Source: Lingula anatina (lineage: Eukaryota > Brachiopoda > Lingulata > Lingulida > Lingulidae). Taken from it: a stretch of 64,000 nt of DNA. Both the position numbers and the translations under genes were made by a program. The first letter of the stretch is position 1. The number at the start of each line of letters is the position of its first letter. The stretch spans positions 140,995 to 204,994 of the forward strand of contig NW_019775498.1 of the NCBI RefSeq assembly GCF_001039355.2, given 5' to 3'. Positions 47,901 to 61,739 of the stretch are shown in pieces. The notes beneath the pieces are model-generated. The model had not been told where the DNA came from. It did no database searches and worked only from the letters and a program-made list of their open reading frames with translations.

Positions 47901-50900
47901 GTTGTTATGCAACTGTTGAATTCCTGTGCGTTACAAACAATTCTACTGCTCGAAAACGCTCCATTCCTGTTTCTGAAAGAATGACTTTAATAAACCATGT
48001 CACGCAAAAACAGAACGCACTGTTAAGATTGTGAAGTTAAAGACTTGCGTGTAGAGCATGACAAATACCACCAATGCTGGCTTTACGTAACTGTTTATGT
48101 AACATCTGCAATGTTTTGGAAAGCTGGCATCAAAACGACTAGCGTAAACGGGTGCTATAACATGGTAGTAGCAAGTCCAAAAGCTTTCTCTTTTATTTCC
48201 TGAAGGAAAGGGTCTGTGGTGGTAAAATGCTCTTAGCTCTCTTAGAGACCCATAGATTGGGAAACTTTTTTTTATCATATCAAAACCGAAACGAATCATT
48301 GCTCCTTGGCTGTTGTGTTTAATTAACTACATTTTTAAATTAAAATTAGAAACCACCCTTCAAATCCATCCCTCAATCCTCAGTCAGCATGCATGCCCTA
48401 TATCCTAATATATATGTTTTGGAGATTCTGCACATTCGCAAGCGAAAACAAAAACAAGAAAGGTATATCTGTTTACCGGCAAGGTGGGCAATCGGGCATG
48501 TACGTCCTTAAGACTTTTCTCCTTTCATACAGCGTAGGCGTACAATGGCCGGCCGAGAACCCTGCTGCAGCGTCGTGTTTTCTGGTGATTTAAGTCTTAA
48601 TGGGGTTCCCAGTCAGGAACTATTGCTCTAGGCTTTTACTCAAAAGCACCTTATACTAAATGCAGTAACGTGGCCCGTGGGTCTAATTTGGCCAATTTAT
48701 CGAATTTCCCGTCACTGCTTTCATGTGCCGGCCTTGGTAACGTGGGCCAGCCGGTGTGCTAGGGTTTTTAGTGAAGGTATTTGGCTTTACGTCAGGAGTT
48801 CAGCTCACTCGTTCATTGATCAATTCTTGTGACATCCGGAGAAACAATATGGGTCTATTAGATAACGAGGTCACGTGACATTCCCCCCGAAGGTCATTCG
48901 TGCATTTGATTTGGGGTGTGAGAAAACCCGAAATATAGCTGCATAAAGAACGCGCACATAAGGGGAGGAGATTTACAGGGTAACTGGTTTGAATGTACTA
49001 TATTTGCTGTGAATGGGCATATTGCACTTTCCTATATAAATTGGTCTTCTTGCATCCTTTTTTATCTATAATCTTAAGTCCATATATCAATGAGATGGCA
49101 CCAGATTCTGTTAAAGGCACTTGGTCACTTAACTACACACTTTGGGTTTCTACCTCAAGGATAACCGTAACAGTAATACGAGTTTGACACTTTGGCATAC
49201 ATACCTACCCGTATTACATATTACGTATTCACCACAAAAGGCTCAGTTACCCTTTATTGGGTTCTTATGAGTGTGAATCACATGCACGTGACATTTAAAA
49301 AGTCCATCGAATACAATGTATAAAAACATCTTATAAAAACTAATCACACGAAAACTGAAACGCCAGTGATTTAGATGCTTTCAACAGAAAGGAAATACGA
49401 AATTGGGTTTTTTATAATATTAAGAGGGCAATCAATTTTACGATAAATGGCCAATTGGAAGAAATTCGTCAACTGTTTCTAAGCTGCGGTCAGTTCTTTA
49501 GACTTTTGGAATGAAAATGCCCCCTAAGTGTAAAACCACACTGTAAATTTAATAAGGCAAAGCCTCAGCTTACTCTAAGCCATGTTGTAATCAACGGTCT
49601 CCAAATTGTTATAGTTGCTTGGTCTGCTCGGGTATTTTCTAGTCAATTTGAATTATTTCTCTTTTAGAGATACGCATATTCGACATTCTGTTAACTTTTC
49701 TTGTCGGCTCCCAGTGAAAACACTTGTTAGATCATGTCAAGCGTGACGTGACTGTTACCTTTGACGATTTACATTATGTGTGAAAACTTGACACACTCAG
49801 AATTAAAAAAAAAATAAAACTTCAAATTTGTAGTTGGCATGAAAATGTTACGGACCTAGGATTCTATATTGCACAAACTATGAAAATAACACATCCCATT
49901 ATGTTTTGTGTATCGTTGGAGATGCAGAAGGTGAATTTGTCTAATGATTCATCCGTCGCAAATCCAGCATTTACATTGTTAAGATATATCAAATGCTGAT
50001 TTATTTCAAAACGCAAAAGATCATGCTAACGCAAGTCCAGTCACAGGCAAGATGTAAGCGAGTCCCCTTTTTCGTACACATCAGATTCAAAGACAATAAT
50101 TCGTCTACAAATCTGGCAATTTCAGCCGAGAATGCTTCCACAAAACAACGGGACATTGCAGTGAAGACGTCATAGACACGTTTAGAGTGACACATGCCTG
50201 CGGCTAGCACTTTTCAGTATAAGGGGAGTCTGCGCGTTCTCGACGTACATGTATTGGCCCGAGACAAGTCCAAACCGTGATAATTATTTCCGGTGATTAT
50301 TGGATTAACCTTGCTCGGGGAAAACCTTTACGGTTAATCTTTCTAATCAGATCACCAAATTGGTTTGTCCTCTTTCGGAATCTTTCGTTGGATAAAAGTT
50401 ACCACAACTGACGCGTAAAGTGAATTCAAACGCTTGTCATGCCTGTCAACAATATATATTCTAATCAACTATTTTTGGATGTGTAGACATGATCTAGTTA
50501 CTTGTACGTCCTTTAGTAATGTCTCCACACGGACACTGTCCTTTTTATGAGGTCGCTTGCCCAGTCATGAATTAGAAAAAAAAAATTATCAAATGTTATC
50601 GTTTCGATCAACTAAGTTTCCTCCAGTTGACCGGCTAATACATGTACACTGTACCAGTGGCCCTATGACCTTGAAATTTCCCCTACCTTGGTGATACAAG
50701 TCCGGTCAAAAAGTACACCACAGTTTTCACCTTTACCAAGGACTTACCCTTATCAAATATTTCAATAAGGTAAAATCAATAACCATCTGAGGTCACGTAT
50801 TAGGGTAGAGGCCGTTCTAGGCTTAGGGGTGTCCTATTTTGAGGGCGCGTAATTGTCCGGTTAAATATTGCACAATGACCACTAGGGTCATTGGTATGGA

Positions 50901-51934
50901 AAACAAGGTGTCCGCAGCATTGATTTTACCAAAGTGTCGTCCAAGTGAACGAATTTTAAGGGCAAACGAGTATATTTGATCAGTGAAAAACTGAGTTAAC
51001 ATGGCTAAGATTACAAGGACATAGATGTGAAAGCTAGATAATTAAGATAACCTCATCGGAATGAATATGGCGTCTGGCCGAACAAACCAAAGTATCAGAC
51101 ACCCGCCGAGTTCGGATTTCTACAGATGTATATCTGAAAAGGAGAAAATTGAGATTATTCAACGAAAAAGCCGATTGAGGTCGATACTAAATAAGATAAA
51201 TAACAAGCAGAACACTTGTACATTTGAACAAGTGACATTTAAGGACCCATCACTGAAAATAAAAAAAAAAAATTACATAGAGTCAATCTTTGCGGCTCAT
51301 TTCTGTAATGTAAGGCCACTTTCAAGTATTTCAATAGAACTGCTATAGACCGCCATCCACACTCAAATAACGTGCGACAATACCATGCAGACGGGGTCGT
51401 AGAAATAAATTTAACAGAAGCACAAACTATCAGATCTCTAGAAAGATTTATATTGCATGGGAATTTTTGTTTAAAATTTTCATCAACTTTCCATCTACAC
51501 CTGACTGGCAATTTAGAAACCTTGATTTCAGAAATTTGATAATTTCAGGACGGCGCCGGTGATGATACTTCAAGTGAGCTGGTTGTTCACCTGAAGCTAA
51601 AACCGTCTAATCTCCCATCAATTTCTCACCAGCCTTTCTAATTACAATCTTTTACCGTGGACACACGAGTCCTTCACACGAATATCATCGATACAGAGAT
51701 AGACTCTGTAATGTTAAAAATCGAAACGTAATAAAAACCAACAAACATTTTTCCAGAGCTAATGAAAGCCAATGCGCGGGGGACGTCGATGCTCGCTTTC
51801 ACCGTGTCATGGGTCTGGCAGTAAGGACATTGTTATCGTAAGGAAAAGAGAAGAGAGTAGAGATATTCATGATGCCCAATGCTGTTACAGTAGAATTTGT
51901 GACTACAACCAATAAAATACAATATAATGCAAAG
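44918..51934. other. Intergenic region, no gene supported
   Basis: It includes (ATTC)n at 45575-45606 and G-rich runs near 47104-47130. Frames at 45019-45303 (+; starts with a hydrophobic segment), 47587-47886 (+) and 51061-51348 (+) are the longest. None matches a family I know or shows paired splice sites. On the minus strand, CGGTAAGT at about 45022-45029 is a decent splice-donor consensus with no identified exon partner. Confidence 0.45.
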
Positions 51935-51971
51935 CAATACAATACAATACAATACAATACAATACAATACA
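51935..51971. repeat. (AATAC)n pentanucleotide repeat
   Basis: About seven tandem AATAC units, preceded by degenerate ones from 51911. Confidence 0.9.
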
Positions 51972-53069
51972 GATACAGACTGACAATTACATAACGGTAT
52001 ATATCGCACAAGTTCGCATTACTGTATTTATACTTGTTCGCGAGTTAGTAACTTTAAACCACAATACAAATAATAGAGAAGCAGTTAAAGGTACTTCCAG
52101 ATCAAGAAGTTGATAGAATATGAGCCACAGACGGCAAATCACCAAGGCACCAGTGGGTGGAGGAACATAACAATTATTTGATAACGGGGGGAATTTATCA
52201 ACAGACGCTTTGGTTAACCGCAAACATTTTAAAGAAGCCGAGAAAGATGTAACGGGCATATGAAGTTGACTTATAGCGTTGGCTTTATTAACTGTTAAAA
52301 AAATCACCATGGGTGTTAAGTGCCGGGGAATTCCGTCATGCAATAAGTACGAGTGGAATTTTTTGTCATTAGTGACCAGTGGAATAGCAATTAAGCAGGA
52401 TAATGATTTCATATTATGTTAAGGGCATTATCCCAGTTTTAAAGAGAATGAGTACGTTTGAATTTACTGAAATGACACCATTATAGAAGTAATTTGAACA
52501 AACCAAATGCACATATTTGGAACGTTGACTTGCACCTGACGCAAGAACTGTGGTCACTTGATGTGTCCAGAAATTTAAACCGGAGACTTTAAAAACAATG
52601 GTGATCTGCCAAAGGTCCGAGTAGGAACAGGAGGGCGGTAATTCAGTTTGGGAAATACCTTCAACAGTTGGCAAGGCCCGCGGGAACGGTGGTGAAAAAA
52701 CAACGGTTATAGAAACGCGCGCCTTCCAGAGGAAACGCCGATGAAAATAAATCACCTAGGGTTAACATTGTAACATTCCATTCTGACCACCTATTTTTTA
52801 AAAAACCTTTTGTGGCCAAAAATAAATGCCCTCATAATCTATTGGTACCTAGCTGTAGGACACAGGGAATGGTGTGTTATTAAATATTTTTACGGGCTGA
52901 AGCAAAATACTGGCGCTGTACATAAACTGTGTAGAGTTTCATTTTCATTAACTGTGCACGGTTTCAATATAAATATAAATTAGTGCTTCATTAAAACCAC
53001 TTGAAATAATTAAGCAAATAATTGTAGATCATTAATTAAAAATTACATTCGTGTGGGGCATTGTGAGCT

Positions 53070-53071
<2 letters not shown>

Positions 53072-53117
<46 letters not shown>
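53072..53117. repeat. (AC)n microsatellite
   Basis: About 23 AC units. Confidence 0.95.
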
Positions 53118-53120
<3 letters not shown>

Positions 53121-54302
53121 TGAAACGGAAGCAATTAAAATGATTGGTCAGTTTTAGAACAGTCCGTTTTTGTTTAATTTTCATGACCAACTTTCCAAGC
53201 CATCATTAGCGTATGACTCGAGCATCCACGGCATCCAATTACGTACATACTTTAAATTATTTCCTTGGAAAAAAATGTGCCATATGCCCAGAACCGGGGG
53301 AAATATACTCCCAACACGCGTTTAACGTAAAACGTAAATCTGCATTGTAACGAATCATTAATATGTATTTTATTATATATGATCTACCGGTATGAGCGGT
53401 AATGTTGTATATAAGCCGATGTATGGCAGAACAAGAGAAGGACTTTATCATCTATCGATTGATTAACTGCTGTAGTATTATTCTATGGTAATCTGTACAG
53501 TTATCTATATAATTACTCGTAAGAGAATTGTACTGACATTGGGACTTGGTACTTCTTAGATTTCGAATGTGATATTGCGTACATTCTAGTTCATTTATAC
53601 GTTCTAGTACGTTACACGAAGAAGCGTATTCTGGAAACATTTTATTATTCACAGGCAACGGGTAGGACAAAGTTTGTGATGTCTTGAATTTTTCTTGTGC
53701 GCTTTTTTGTGCATCTCAATTAGTAACGAAATTCTTATGTACTTGTTTAGCTCAATTAGACGCGAAAAAAGCTGTAGCTCTTAACCGGAAATGGTTTGAT
53801 TTATAACCTCGAAGACTTTGAAACTCACCGAATTTGGCCTTGCTCTTGATAAATATGCTCTAATCGACAATTACTAAACAAAAGTGGCGCAGTGTTTTTC
53901 AATATGCGGCTTACCTCGGAACGCTTAGTTACGCCATAAAGTTAACAAATGGAACGCTACACCTGTCTGTATTAGGCGTAGCAGACTTTAAATCAGATCC
54001 CCTTCAAACAAATCTCCAGACCGCAGCTTCTATATATACAACTAATAACAGTTCCACAAGACAAACATGTTACGCCACGGATAAATAGACATTATTACTT
54101 GTCGTTTGCCTAAGACGGCAATAGCCGCGGGGGGTTGAAACCAATCTGGTGGAACATACTCTATTCTGTTTTAGAAACTGAAATTAAAAGCAACAGAACA
54201 ATCAGACAAGGAGATGTTCTCGCACCGGTTGCGGGCGGGGTGACGTCAGATTTCATTCAGTGGTGATTGGGACGTCTCAGGGCAGCAGAATATGCAGTTT
54301 TA

Positions 54303-54390
54303 GACCCCGTTCCCATACCTAGATCGATCTATCAGGATCGACCCATCTCCGAGAGGTTTCTCGCTAAATTGTATTCAGCTTAAGACTCCA
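54303..54390. mobile_element. 5' end of a truncated MITE
   Basis: GACCCCGTTCCCATACC followed by AGATCGATCTATC is preceded by TTA. It continues with GGATCGACC and TCGCTAAATTG words shared with the copies at 8149 and 21657. Similarity fades after about 54390, so the right part is lost or highly diverged. Confidence 0.6.
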
Positions 54391-54399
54391 AGCAAGCCA

Positions 54400-57300
54400 C
54401 AGTTAACCGCTGTCTATCTCGCTACCTCGGTCAACGGCATTGTTCTTGGGCAATTAATCACACTTGAACAGGGGCGTATTAATCGCTCTTTGTATGGGTG
54501 TATTTTCTCATTCATTCATTCTTTTCTTTTTCTTTTTATGAGCGGTTTGGTATGTATGTCGGTACATGTGTACCAGTACCGGTATGTATGCACAACAATT
54601 GAACGTGCCAGAAATGTTTAAAACCACTGCGATTTTCCATGCAGTTATTTTAAGTTTTTTTTCTTGGTGTGGTATTTTGCGGAAGGGGACACTTAAGTAG
54701 CATGTGGCATGACATGTTTAGTTTTAAAATTAGTTGTGATAGCTTGCTTCTTCAGGTAATGATGTGTAATTCATTTGTAAAGCCAAACGCGTCTGTTTCA
54801 TTTACCAGCGTCACGCCCGAAGGGAATTGTAACGTTTTTTTCACCATCTCGTGTCTATTCTTATCGTTTTTGGAATATCTAAAGCGAAAAGTATGAATGT
54901 ATTTTTACAATAATTATCCCAATTGTTACTTTGTCTGTTTTCATCATATCAGGACTTTACCAATTGTGAGTTTTTTTTTTGTTAATTTTAAAATGTCATA
55001 CTCTCTTTCACATATCTTTGAAAGTTTTTTTATCTTGACTACTGATGTGTTCCAATCATCATTCAACGTATTCATTCTCTATGGCTCGAACTCTCTGACG
55101 TCCAGTTCGGGTGCAATTCTAATCTTGGCAGTTGGCAGTACACATTGTTATCTTTTAATAAGCCTCTGCAACTTTCACTTCCACCCCCCCCCCCCCACAC
55201 ACACACACCTAAAGGTAACAGACAAAAGCAAGTCTCCCCAACCTCCAACTCCAGCCTGCTCTTTTCCCTCTCACTCCCCACCCTCCTCCACCCTTCCTCC
55301 CTGCCACCCCCCCCTCTCTCTCTCTCTCACTCTCTCTCTCTCTCTCTCTGCCCCCCGACCACCCAAACGGGAATTGTTTTTAGTTACAAGTCGTTCAAGT
55401 ACGAGATTACTCCCCTACTTACCTCGATAAACCCCTTGTAATAAAGGATGCAATAAAAGGCATCAAGGTGAGTTAATTTCCATTTCACAGACTGCCCGAC
55501 AAAACACCCCGGGTTCATATAAAGTGTACCCTTTCGCTGTGAGGTCGCTGGACACCAAGCGGCTTAAGTACCAGAAAAGATGAAAGGGGTCATTTTAGGT
55601 ATACCACTATGGTCAATTAATCTTTGATCGAGCTGTGATATTGATACTGAAAACCCTTTCCATTGGAGAGTCACGTAGCATTTTTCTACCCCGTAGAACA
55701 GCGGTGAAGTGAAATGTGGTTGGGGGTTAAGCGGAAAGACTGGACACGAGACCCTAACCCCAATTTTTTTCCACGACAAGACCCGCCACCCTCCCCCTCC
55801 CCCCCCCCACCCCCTATCCCAGACCCCACACTGCATTGCAATAGGGCCGTTATTCTTTCTTCCTCTGTACCAACACTCCCATTCAAGAATCCGAAGTCCA
55901 CTTCTGGTCAAATCGAAGACCACGGGCCGAACGTAGACTAGCAAAACATTGCCCGTAAAGCCGCTCCTGAAAAAAAATTGATACTCCAACATGAAAAATG
56001 TTGTCGTTCTGACGTAATGGTCTTTTGAAATATTGAGAAAGGAAATTGATAGAATGCCGATAAGCTTAACAATGTGTAACTACTTAGCTAATAGGAAACG
56101 GGATTTCAATTTTTATCGTGAGAGCGATGATATAATACAGCAATAATAACTCTAAGTTAATGGCGAAATCCCAAACCTTGATTTTTTTTTCGTTTTTTAA
56201 CGATCTTAAAGACTGGTGGGAACTGCCGTCTGGTAATAAAAAAGGTGGATATCAAGAAACGCTCGTCCAAAAAGCTCGGAGAAGACATTGAAGATTTCAA
56301 CAAATTAGGTTGAAGCGTACTTAATGAATTGGGTTGTTCATTCTAATACTTGCAAATTTAAAAAAAAGGCTTATTCAACTTTTCAAAGTTGCAGTCAACA
56401 GGGTGCTATCCTCTTTAATTCAGTAAGCAAGAAGTTACAGGTCAGCGATTTTTTTCCAAATTGTTGGCTCTTTTGAAAGCAGCGTTATAAAAGCGCCATA
56501 CCTGGCTGATTTGAATTATCTATTAAAAAAGTGCTTCACATTGCATCCGGATTAACTTTTTTCTCCTTCCTTTATTTCGCTTCTTATTCTTTTCACCTAT
56601 CTTTTTTTATCCAATTTGGAGCTGTGCGCTAAGTTAAGGGTAGTGTGCATGCATCTATTCGAATAATTTCCCTAACTGCGTCTTTTGTCAAATAGTTTGT
56701 GGAATAAAAAATCCTTAATTTGTGTGTCTTGCCTTCCAGTGAAATAACAGTCAAATATTTACCAAAGCGCCTAGCGCTACACTTCGTGTATCAAGCCCAA
56801 ATATGTCGGAATTAAAGTCAACCCCTCTCTTTGTCAGCTCATCATATTTGTCATTCCAGACACTTAAGAATCACTCAGAGTTCTAAATTGTTGAAGCAAC
56901 TTATATTCCATCCCCCGCCTCGCAGACTTTTTGGCTGTAAGAAGAAATTAGCGCTGGGTAGTCTCTTTAGCAGACTAACAACGCTCAAGACGTCTACTGG
57001 ACGACGACATGCAGGCCTTAGGCGTCTTTAGACTAATATAGCCGCCTTAATGACGTCATATACCTGCTGGGTTTAAAACCTATTAGGCCTACTATTGCTA
57101 CGAAAGATACATTTAATGCTTTATGCTCCAAAGTCAAATTTCGAGAAATCCTAAAAATTTCCCCTGCAAGACCCCTGCAAAGTGCAGCGCAGGGCGACGT
57201 TATTACATGTGTAGCATTTCTTTATTCGTTTATTTATTGATTTATTATAAGTATGGTCATTTTTTTTAAATTTTCGCACAAAATATCGAAAAAGTCTTGC

Positions 57301-59010
57301 CCGAAAAAGAGAAAAGTTGAAATATATTTAAGCTGAACAAAATATCGCGTTTGTTCGTCCCTTGCTCAAACTTATTCGTAAGCCTACTACAATTGTACAT
57401 AATGTACAAATCGTTTCCGGAAAATACTTCAAATTTCTCCATCCACAATCTTTTCATATTCAAAATTCTATCGGAGTAAAACACGTTCCTCGTAGAAGAA
57501 AAATGTATGGAAAATGACAAAAATCAGCTTTCTTATCTCCTAAATGTGGAACACTTGACCCTAAAAATGAGGGCTATTACTCGTCTACTTCACATATTTC
57601 TGTACATTCAAGTTAAGGACACGCTGTCGGCGAAGGTTTGTATTCTTTTACTATTATTTGAACCTAAATATCAACCAACGACAACCCGGCTTCCGGACCA
57701 GAAATTGAATTTGACGAGAAGAATTTAAGCGAAAAATGCACCTTACCAAGCGTTTGACTTAACGGTGAATGGGTAGTTTACGTCTTAGTTGGGAAGGAAA
57801 GCCCGTTCAGGAAAAAGATCCAAAACTGGGGAAAAGGGGGGGGGGGTCATTATTAAAATTAAATTATAAAAAACTAGATGAAATGCGGAAAATGACGTTT
57901 GCTTCAAGATGAACATTCACCAAATAGATGGTCACACCAATGCTTTCCGAAATGAATCTGCATGATGTGAAACGTTATGCCACGATACACGAGCCGCACA
58001 AAAATGCCTTCCTGAAGCTATGCACAACTTTTACCTCACTCACTCACTCTCACACTCACTAGTATGTTTTTGTGGAGAAAAAGGGGATGTCACGCATGCC
58101 ATCCACACTAGTAGCTATTTATTACATCACTCAAGGTACTTGCGCCACACGTACTTAACAACTGAACTCCAAAACGTTCTCACGAAATATTAGCATTACT
58201 TTATTAGACCAATTTCCCGGGCATGAACTAAAGTAAAAAGACATTTGTCGAGTCAGAATTTTGGCACAGGCATCAAACTCTACCACTCTGTCAGAAATGG
58301 AAACCCGTTGTTCAAATACGCTCAGGTTCGTTTCTTTCCCGCCTTACGTCAGAGTGTGTGGCAAATTTGCTCTGCAAAATGTCTTGTATTACGTTGAGAT
58401 GTACAAATTGGTCACAACAGCTGCATGGGTAAAACACTTCACCTGGTTGCCCGTTTTTTTCTTATCGTTCATTTTTTTAAAATGAAAAATAAAAGCATGA
58501 AAAAGAACTTTCGGGTAGTTTAAGCATAGCATTAGCTTATGTTCCAACTAAACCTAAAGAAAAAACAAGATATTTTTTTCTTCTTACCCCCCCTTTCATT
58601 TATAATTGTATAATAATAGTACATATACTTAGAGAAACAAATTACAAAAAGGTGTATTAGAATCCCTGCCATATCATAGAGTCAGAGAAAGGAGTGAAAA
58701 TTCGAAAACAATCTTTAGATACTAGCGCAGAGGACCCGGGGTTTTATGTAAAGCGAGGAGGGAAAAAACGTGATATTTTTTGCCCCGCTTTGCCTGGCAA
58801 GCGAAATGATTAACTAGAACAATTTTACTATAATATGTAGGGTACAGGGATTGCACGACCTCTGAGATTTATCCTTTTTTGCTCGTAACGTATTTTTAGG
58901 GAAGGAGATAGGGATAGTGCAGATGTTAACGGACAGGCGCGTGCCAGCATTAGCCCCCATCCGCTCTTGATCTGCCTTCGCTTGGTTGGTTTATTATGAG
59001 CATGCAGTTA
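54400..59010. other. Intergenic region, no gene supported
   Basis: It holds a C-run plus AC stretch at about 55183-55209, a (TC)n-rich stretch at about 55312-55350, a C/G-rich stretch at 55790-55815 and a G-run near 57837. Proline- or leucine-rich frames here (for example 54897-55430) come from these simple repeats. Confidence 0.5.
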
Positions 59011-59013
59011 TTT

Positions 59014-59085
59014 GAAATTTGTGAGTCTCTACCTCTAGAAATGTGCAAGTCTATATCTCTAGAAATTTGCGAGTCTATATCTCTC
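59014..59085. repeat. 24-bp tandem repeat, three units
   Basis: Units start at 59014, 59038 and 59062. Each reads GAAATxTGxxAGTCTxTAxC then TCT(A/C), with a few substitutions. It is not coding as far as can be seen. Confidence 0.8.
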
Positions 59086-60476
59086 ATCATGACACCTTAG
59101 AATATTTACCCTGATGTGCTTCAAGGAGCTATAGTTTGGGAGTAGCCTCTCATGTTATCCGCAGCATAAAAAAGACAAATCTTTTGAAACTAGACACTTG
59201 TATAGGACAACAGGGGTTCTCGTTAACGGCAATCTTTGAAGATTTGAATACAAGTATGCTTTAGCGAGACACTAAAAGGCTTTAAAGTCCAAAAATCAGC
59301 AAAAGGAACATACGCCCTCTATTCTCTTCTTTTTCTCTCTCTCTTGTGTTTGTGTGTGTTAGACATATTTATAGTTTGGATTTTTTGTGGGTGATTTAGG
59401 CCTACGAGTAAGCAGCAAATCATATCTGCAATTTCCCTTCGTTTTCACGTAGCCTACTTCAGTGCTGAAACAAGCACTACATGTAGAAGAAAGAATTTAA
59501 TTCACTTTTTTAAGTGTCATGGCGTTGACATCACTGAATATAACTGAAGCAATATTACTGCAGCTAAATCATGATGCCAAATAGCAGGCACGACAATATT
59601 TCTAGTGCACCTGCTAGCCTCCCCCTGTTGCCCCGGTTGCAGGAGTCATAGATCGATAAATATTTATACTGTTTATTATTGTCACTGACAACCGATAGAT
59701 ACGTGAAATTATGTGGATTCGTTGTAAAAACCAGTAGCATACTCGTAACGACAAGTAAAACACCCATCGATGAAACGAGTTGACAACACAGTGTGTTAAT
59801 ATACCACACTCCCACCTTAGAGTTGTACAATGTACATACACATTCATCTATATTTGTTGAGGAAGAAATACACTGTCTCAGTTGGGTAAGGGGTCGGGGA
59901 TGTTTAAACCCTTGAGGTTACCTCCAGTGTCGACGGTACACATTACATTGTATGACCACACAACTATAAACTGATTCCCATTTGCGCAATCACCAATGCC
60001 CCAACAATGCCTGAAAATAGTTTCAAATACACCAAAAAGATCGACTTGATGATAAATGGTGTCGTATTTCGGCCCACATGATCCAGGATTAATTTAATAC
60101 TCTGGCGATGATTCAGGGCCATTGTTGCGTACACGTATCGAATCTTTCTCTGTCTGGATCGACTTTCTTATTAACGCCACTTCGATCATTTCGACTCTTT
60201 TTCTGCTTTTTCATTGACTCATAAAAATAATGAACAATAAAAAAGGTACCCCGTTTCGAGTTAAGTGCACGGGAGAGTATAGGCATCTCTTCGAGAGGGA
60301 TTTTCATCTCTTATGGAGGATGTCGTTGGCTAATCTCCCCAGGTGAAGTGAACTTCATTACAATGCCACTTTATCTTTGAAAAAGTCAGTGTCAATTTGT
60401 CAAAATATGAACTGACTGTCGGTATCTAGCTTTTCACACACACCTTTCCATCAGTCTCTCAGACGATCCCTTTTCT

Positions 60477-60478
<2 letters not shown>

Positions 60479-60520
<42 letters not shown>
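60479..60520. repeat. (TC)n microsatellite
   Basis: About twenty TC units. Confidence 0.95.
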
Positions 60521-60522
<2 letters not shown>

Positions 60523-61026
60523 ATCAAATATTTGCCAAACAGGACGCAGGAGAAGTGCAATGGAAATCAAACGACACGATATCTTTAAAAATAAATTGAC
60601 AAAGAATGCAAGATAAGATACGAATTACGTCTTGCATTTCCAAATGTTTCTCCCTCCTCTATAAGCGAACTTGTGACTAATCGCTCTGTAATTTCCCCTT
60701 AATCCCTCCCCTATGTGTAAAATACGTTTTTAATTTCGTACCACCGGAGAGTTTACACAACATCATTTTTTCAAGGTGTTCGATCAAAACAAATGACGGA
60801 TTACATTATTCGATGAGATGTTGCCAAGAATATTAGTACCATTAATCATCAGTTTTTCTTTCAACATTTTAAGATCTTTGACCAGTGCTTTTTTGTCAAA
60901 TGTTTCCAAAGCGAAAACATTTCGCTCAATGTAAAAAAAAATAAAATAAACACGTTTTCAAGAACGTGCTGCGTGTCCTTTGAGAGAGAAACCTGTTATT
61001 TGTTATAATGTGTGAGAAAAAAATAA

Positions 61027-61241
61027 GGCTGTATTCCCAGAGCTTTTAGATCGATCTATCTCCGCGGGGAGTCTCACTAGATTACTGTCAGATAATCCGG
61101 CTTAAATGTCCGTCCCGCCTACTACAAGCTGTAAGGGGGTAATTAACTATCGTGTCCGCTCGGCTGACAGCTATTTAGCGTGAACCCCTAGGGAGTTAGG
61201 TCGATCTAAAGTAGATCGATCTAATCTCTGGAAATGGGGTC
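61027..61241. mobile_element. MITE copy, inverted orientation (215 bp)
   Basis: The ends are GGCTGTATTCCCAGAG and, in reverse complement, GACCCCATTTCCAGAG, each followed by AGATCGATCT-type subterminal palindromes. Perfect TAA flanks sit at 61024-61026 and 61242-61244, the best-preserved target-site duplication of the family here. The interior is the reverse complement of 8149-8374 (for example GTAAGGGGGTAATTAACTAT). Confidence 0.8.
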
Positions 61242-61315
61242 TAAGACAGTAAGTGCTCAGTGTGGGTTTTTCTGTATTTAGACGCACCCGATGGTCATGT
61301 TCAAAATGTCACTGT

Positions 61316-61475
61316 CAAAGAGGTCACCATGAATCCATCCCCTGGGTTCAGCAAGGACCCAACCCGGAGGCCGGCACAATATTGTCTCAGGGATCAGGTA
61401 CTCACCCTAGGGGTCAGCACAAACACATCCCAGGGGTCAATAAGTATCTGCCCGTAGGGTCATTAGGTACCCAAT
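61316..61475. repeat. Degenerate minisatellite with GGGTCA words
   Basis: The word CC(C/T)xxGGGxTCA recurs about every 25-35 bp, seen in CCCCTGGGTTCAG, CTCAGGGATCAGG, CCTAGGGGTCAG, CCCAGGGGTCAAT and CCGTAGGGTCATT, often followed by a GTA(C/T) word. It looks like an old tandem array. Confidence 0.55.
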
Positions 61476-61677
61476 TGTAAGCACGAGAACGTACCCAGAA
61501 AAAGTAGTTGCTCCGCCCACAGATTCAAACATGCCCCGGGAAGAAAGAGACGGACATATTCTTTCCCTCCTTGGTAACAAGATATTAATCTTTGCCCGGG
61601 GGAACATTCATCGCGTCCATTAAGGGCACGCACAGAAACACAAACTAACATCCAAGGGCAAGTATATGCAAACACAC

Positions 61678-61682
61678 ACTCA

Positions 61683-61738
<56 letters not shown>
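61678..61738. repeat. (CA)n microsatellite
   Basis: About 28 CA units with one or two interruptions. The His/Thr- and Val/Cys-rich frames across it are artefacts. Confidence 0.95.

Positions 61739-61739
<1 letters not shown>

Noticed and set aside
49005-49035. TATTGCACTTTCC resembling the start of miR-92-type microRNAs
   Set aside because: Only the first bases match and no hairpin partner was visible on either side.
50040-50065. AGGCAAGATG resembling the 5' end of miR-31
   Set aside because: The match stops after the seed region and no stem-loop was found.
51061-51348. 95-codon frame rich in Lys and Ile
   Set aside because: It ends in an A-run and shows no family motif. It could be a real exon, but nothing in the sequence supports that.
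54897-55441. Proline/serine/leucine-rich frames
   Set aside because: The composition comes directly from C-runs, (CA)n and (TC)n simple repeats.
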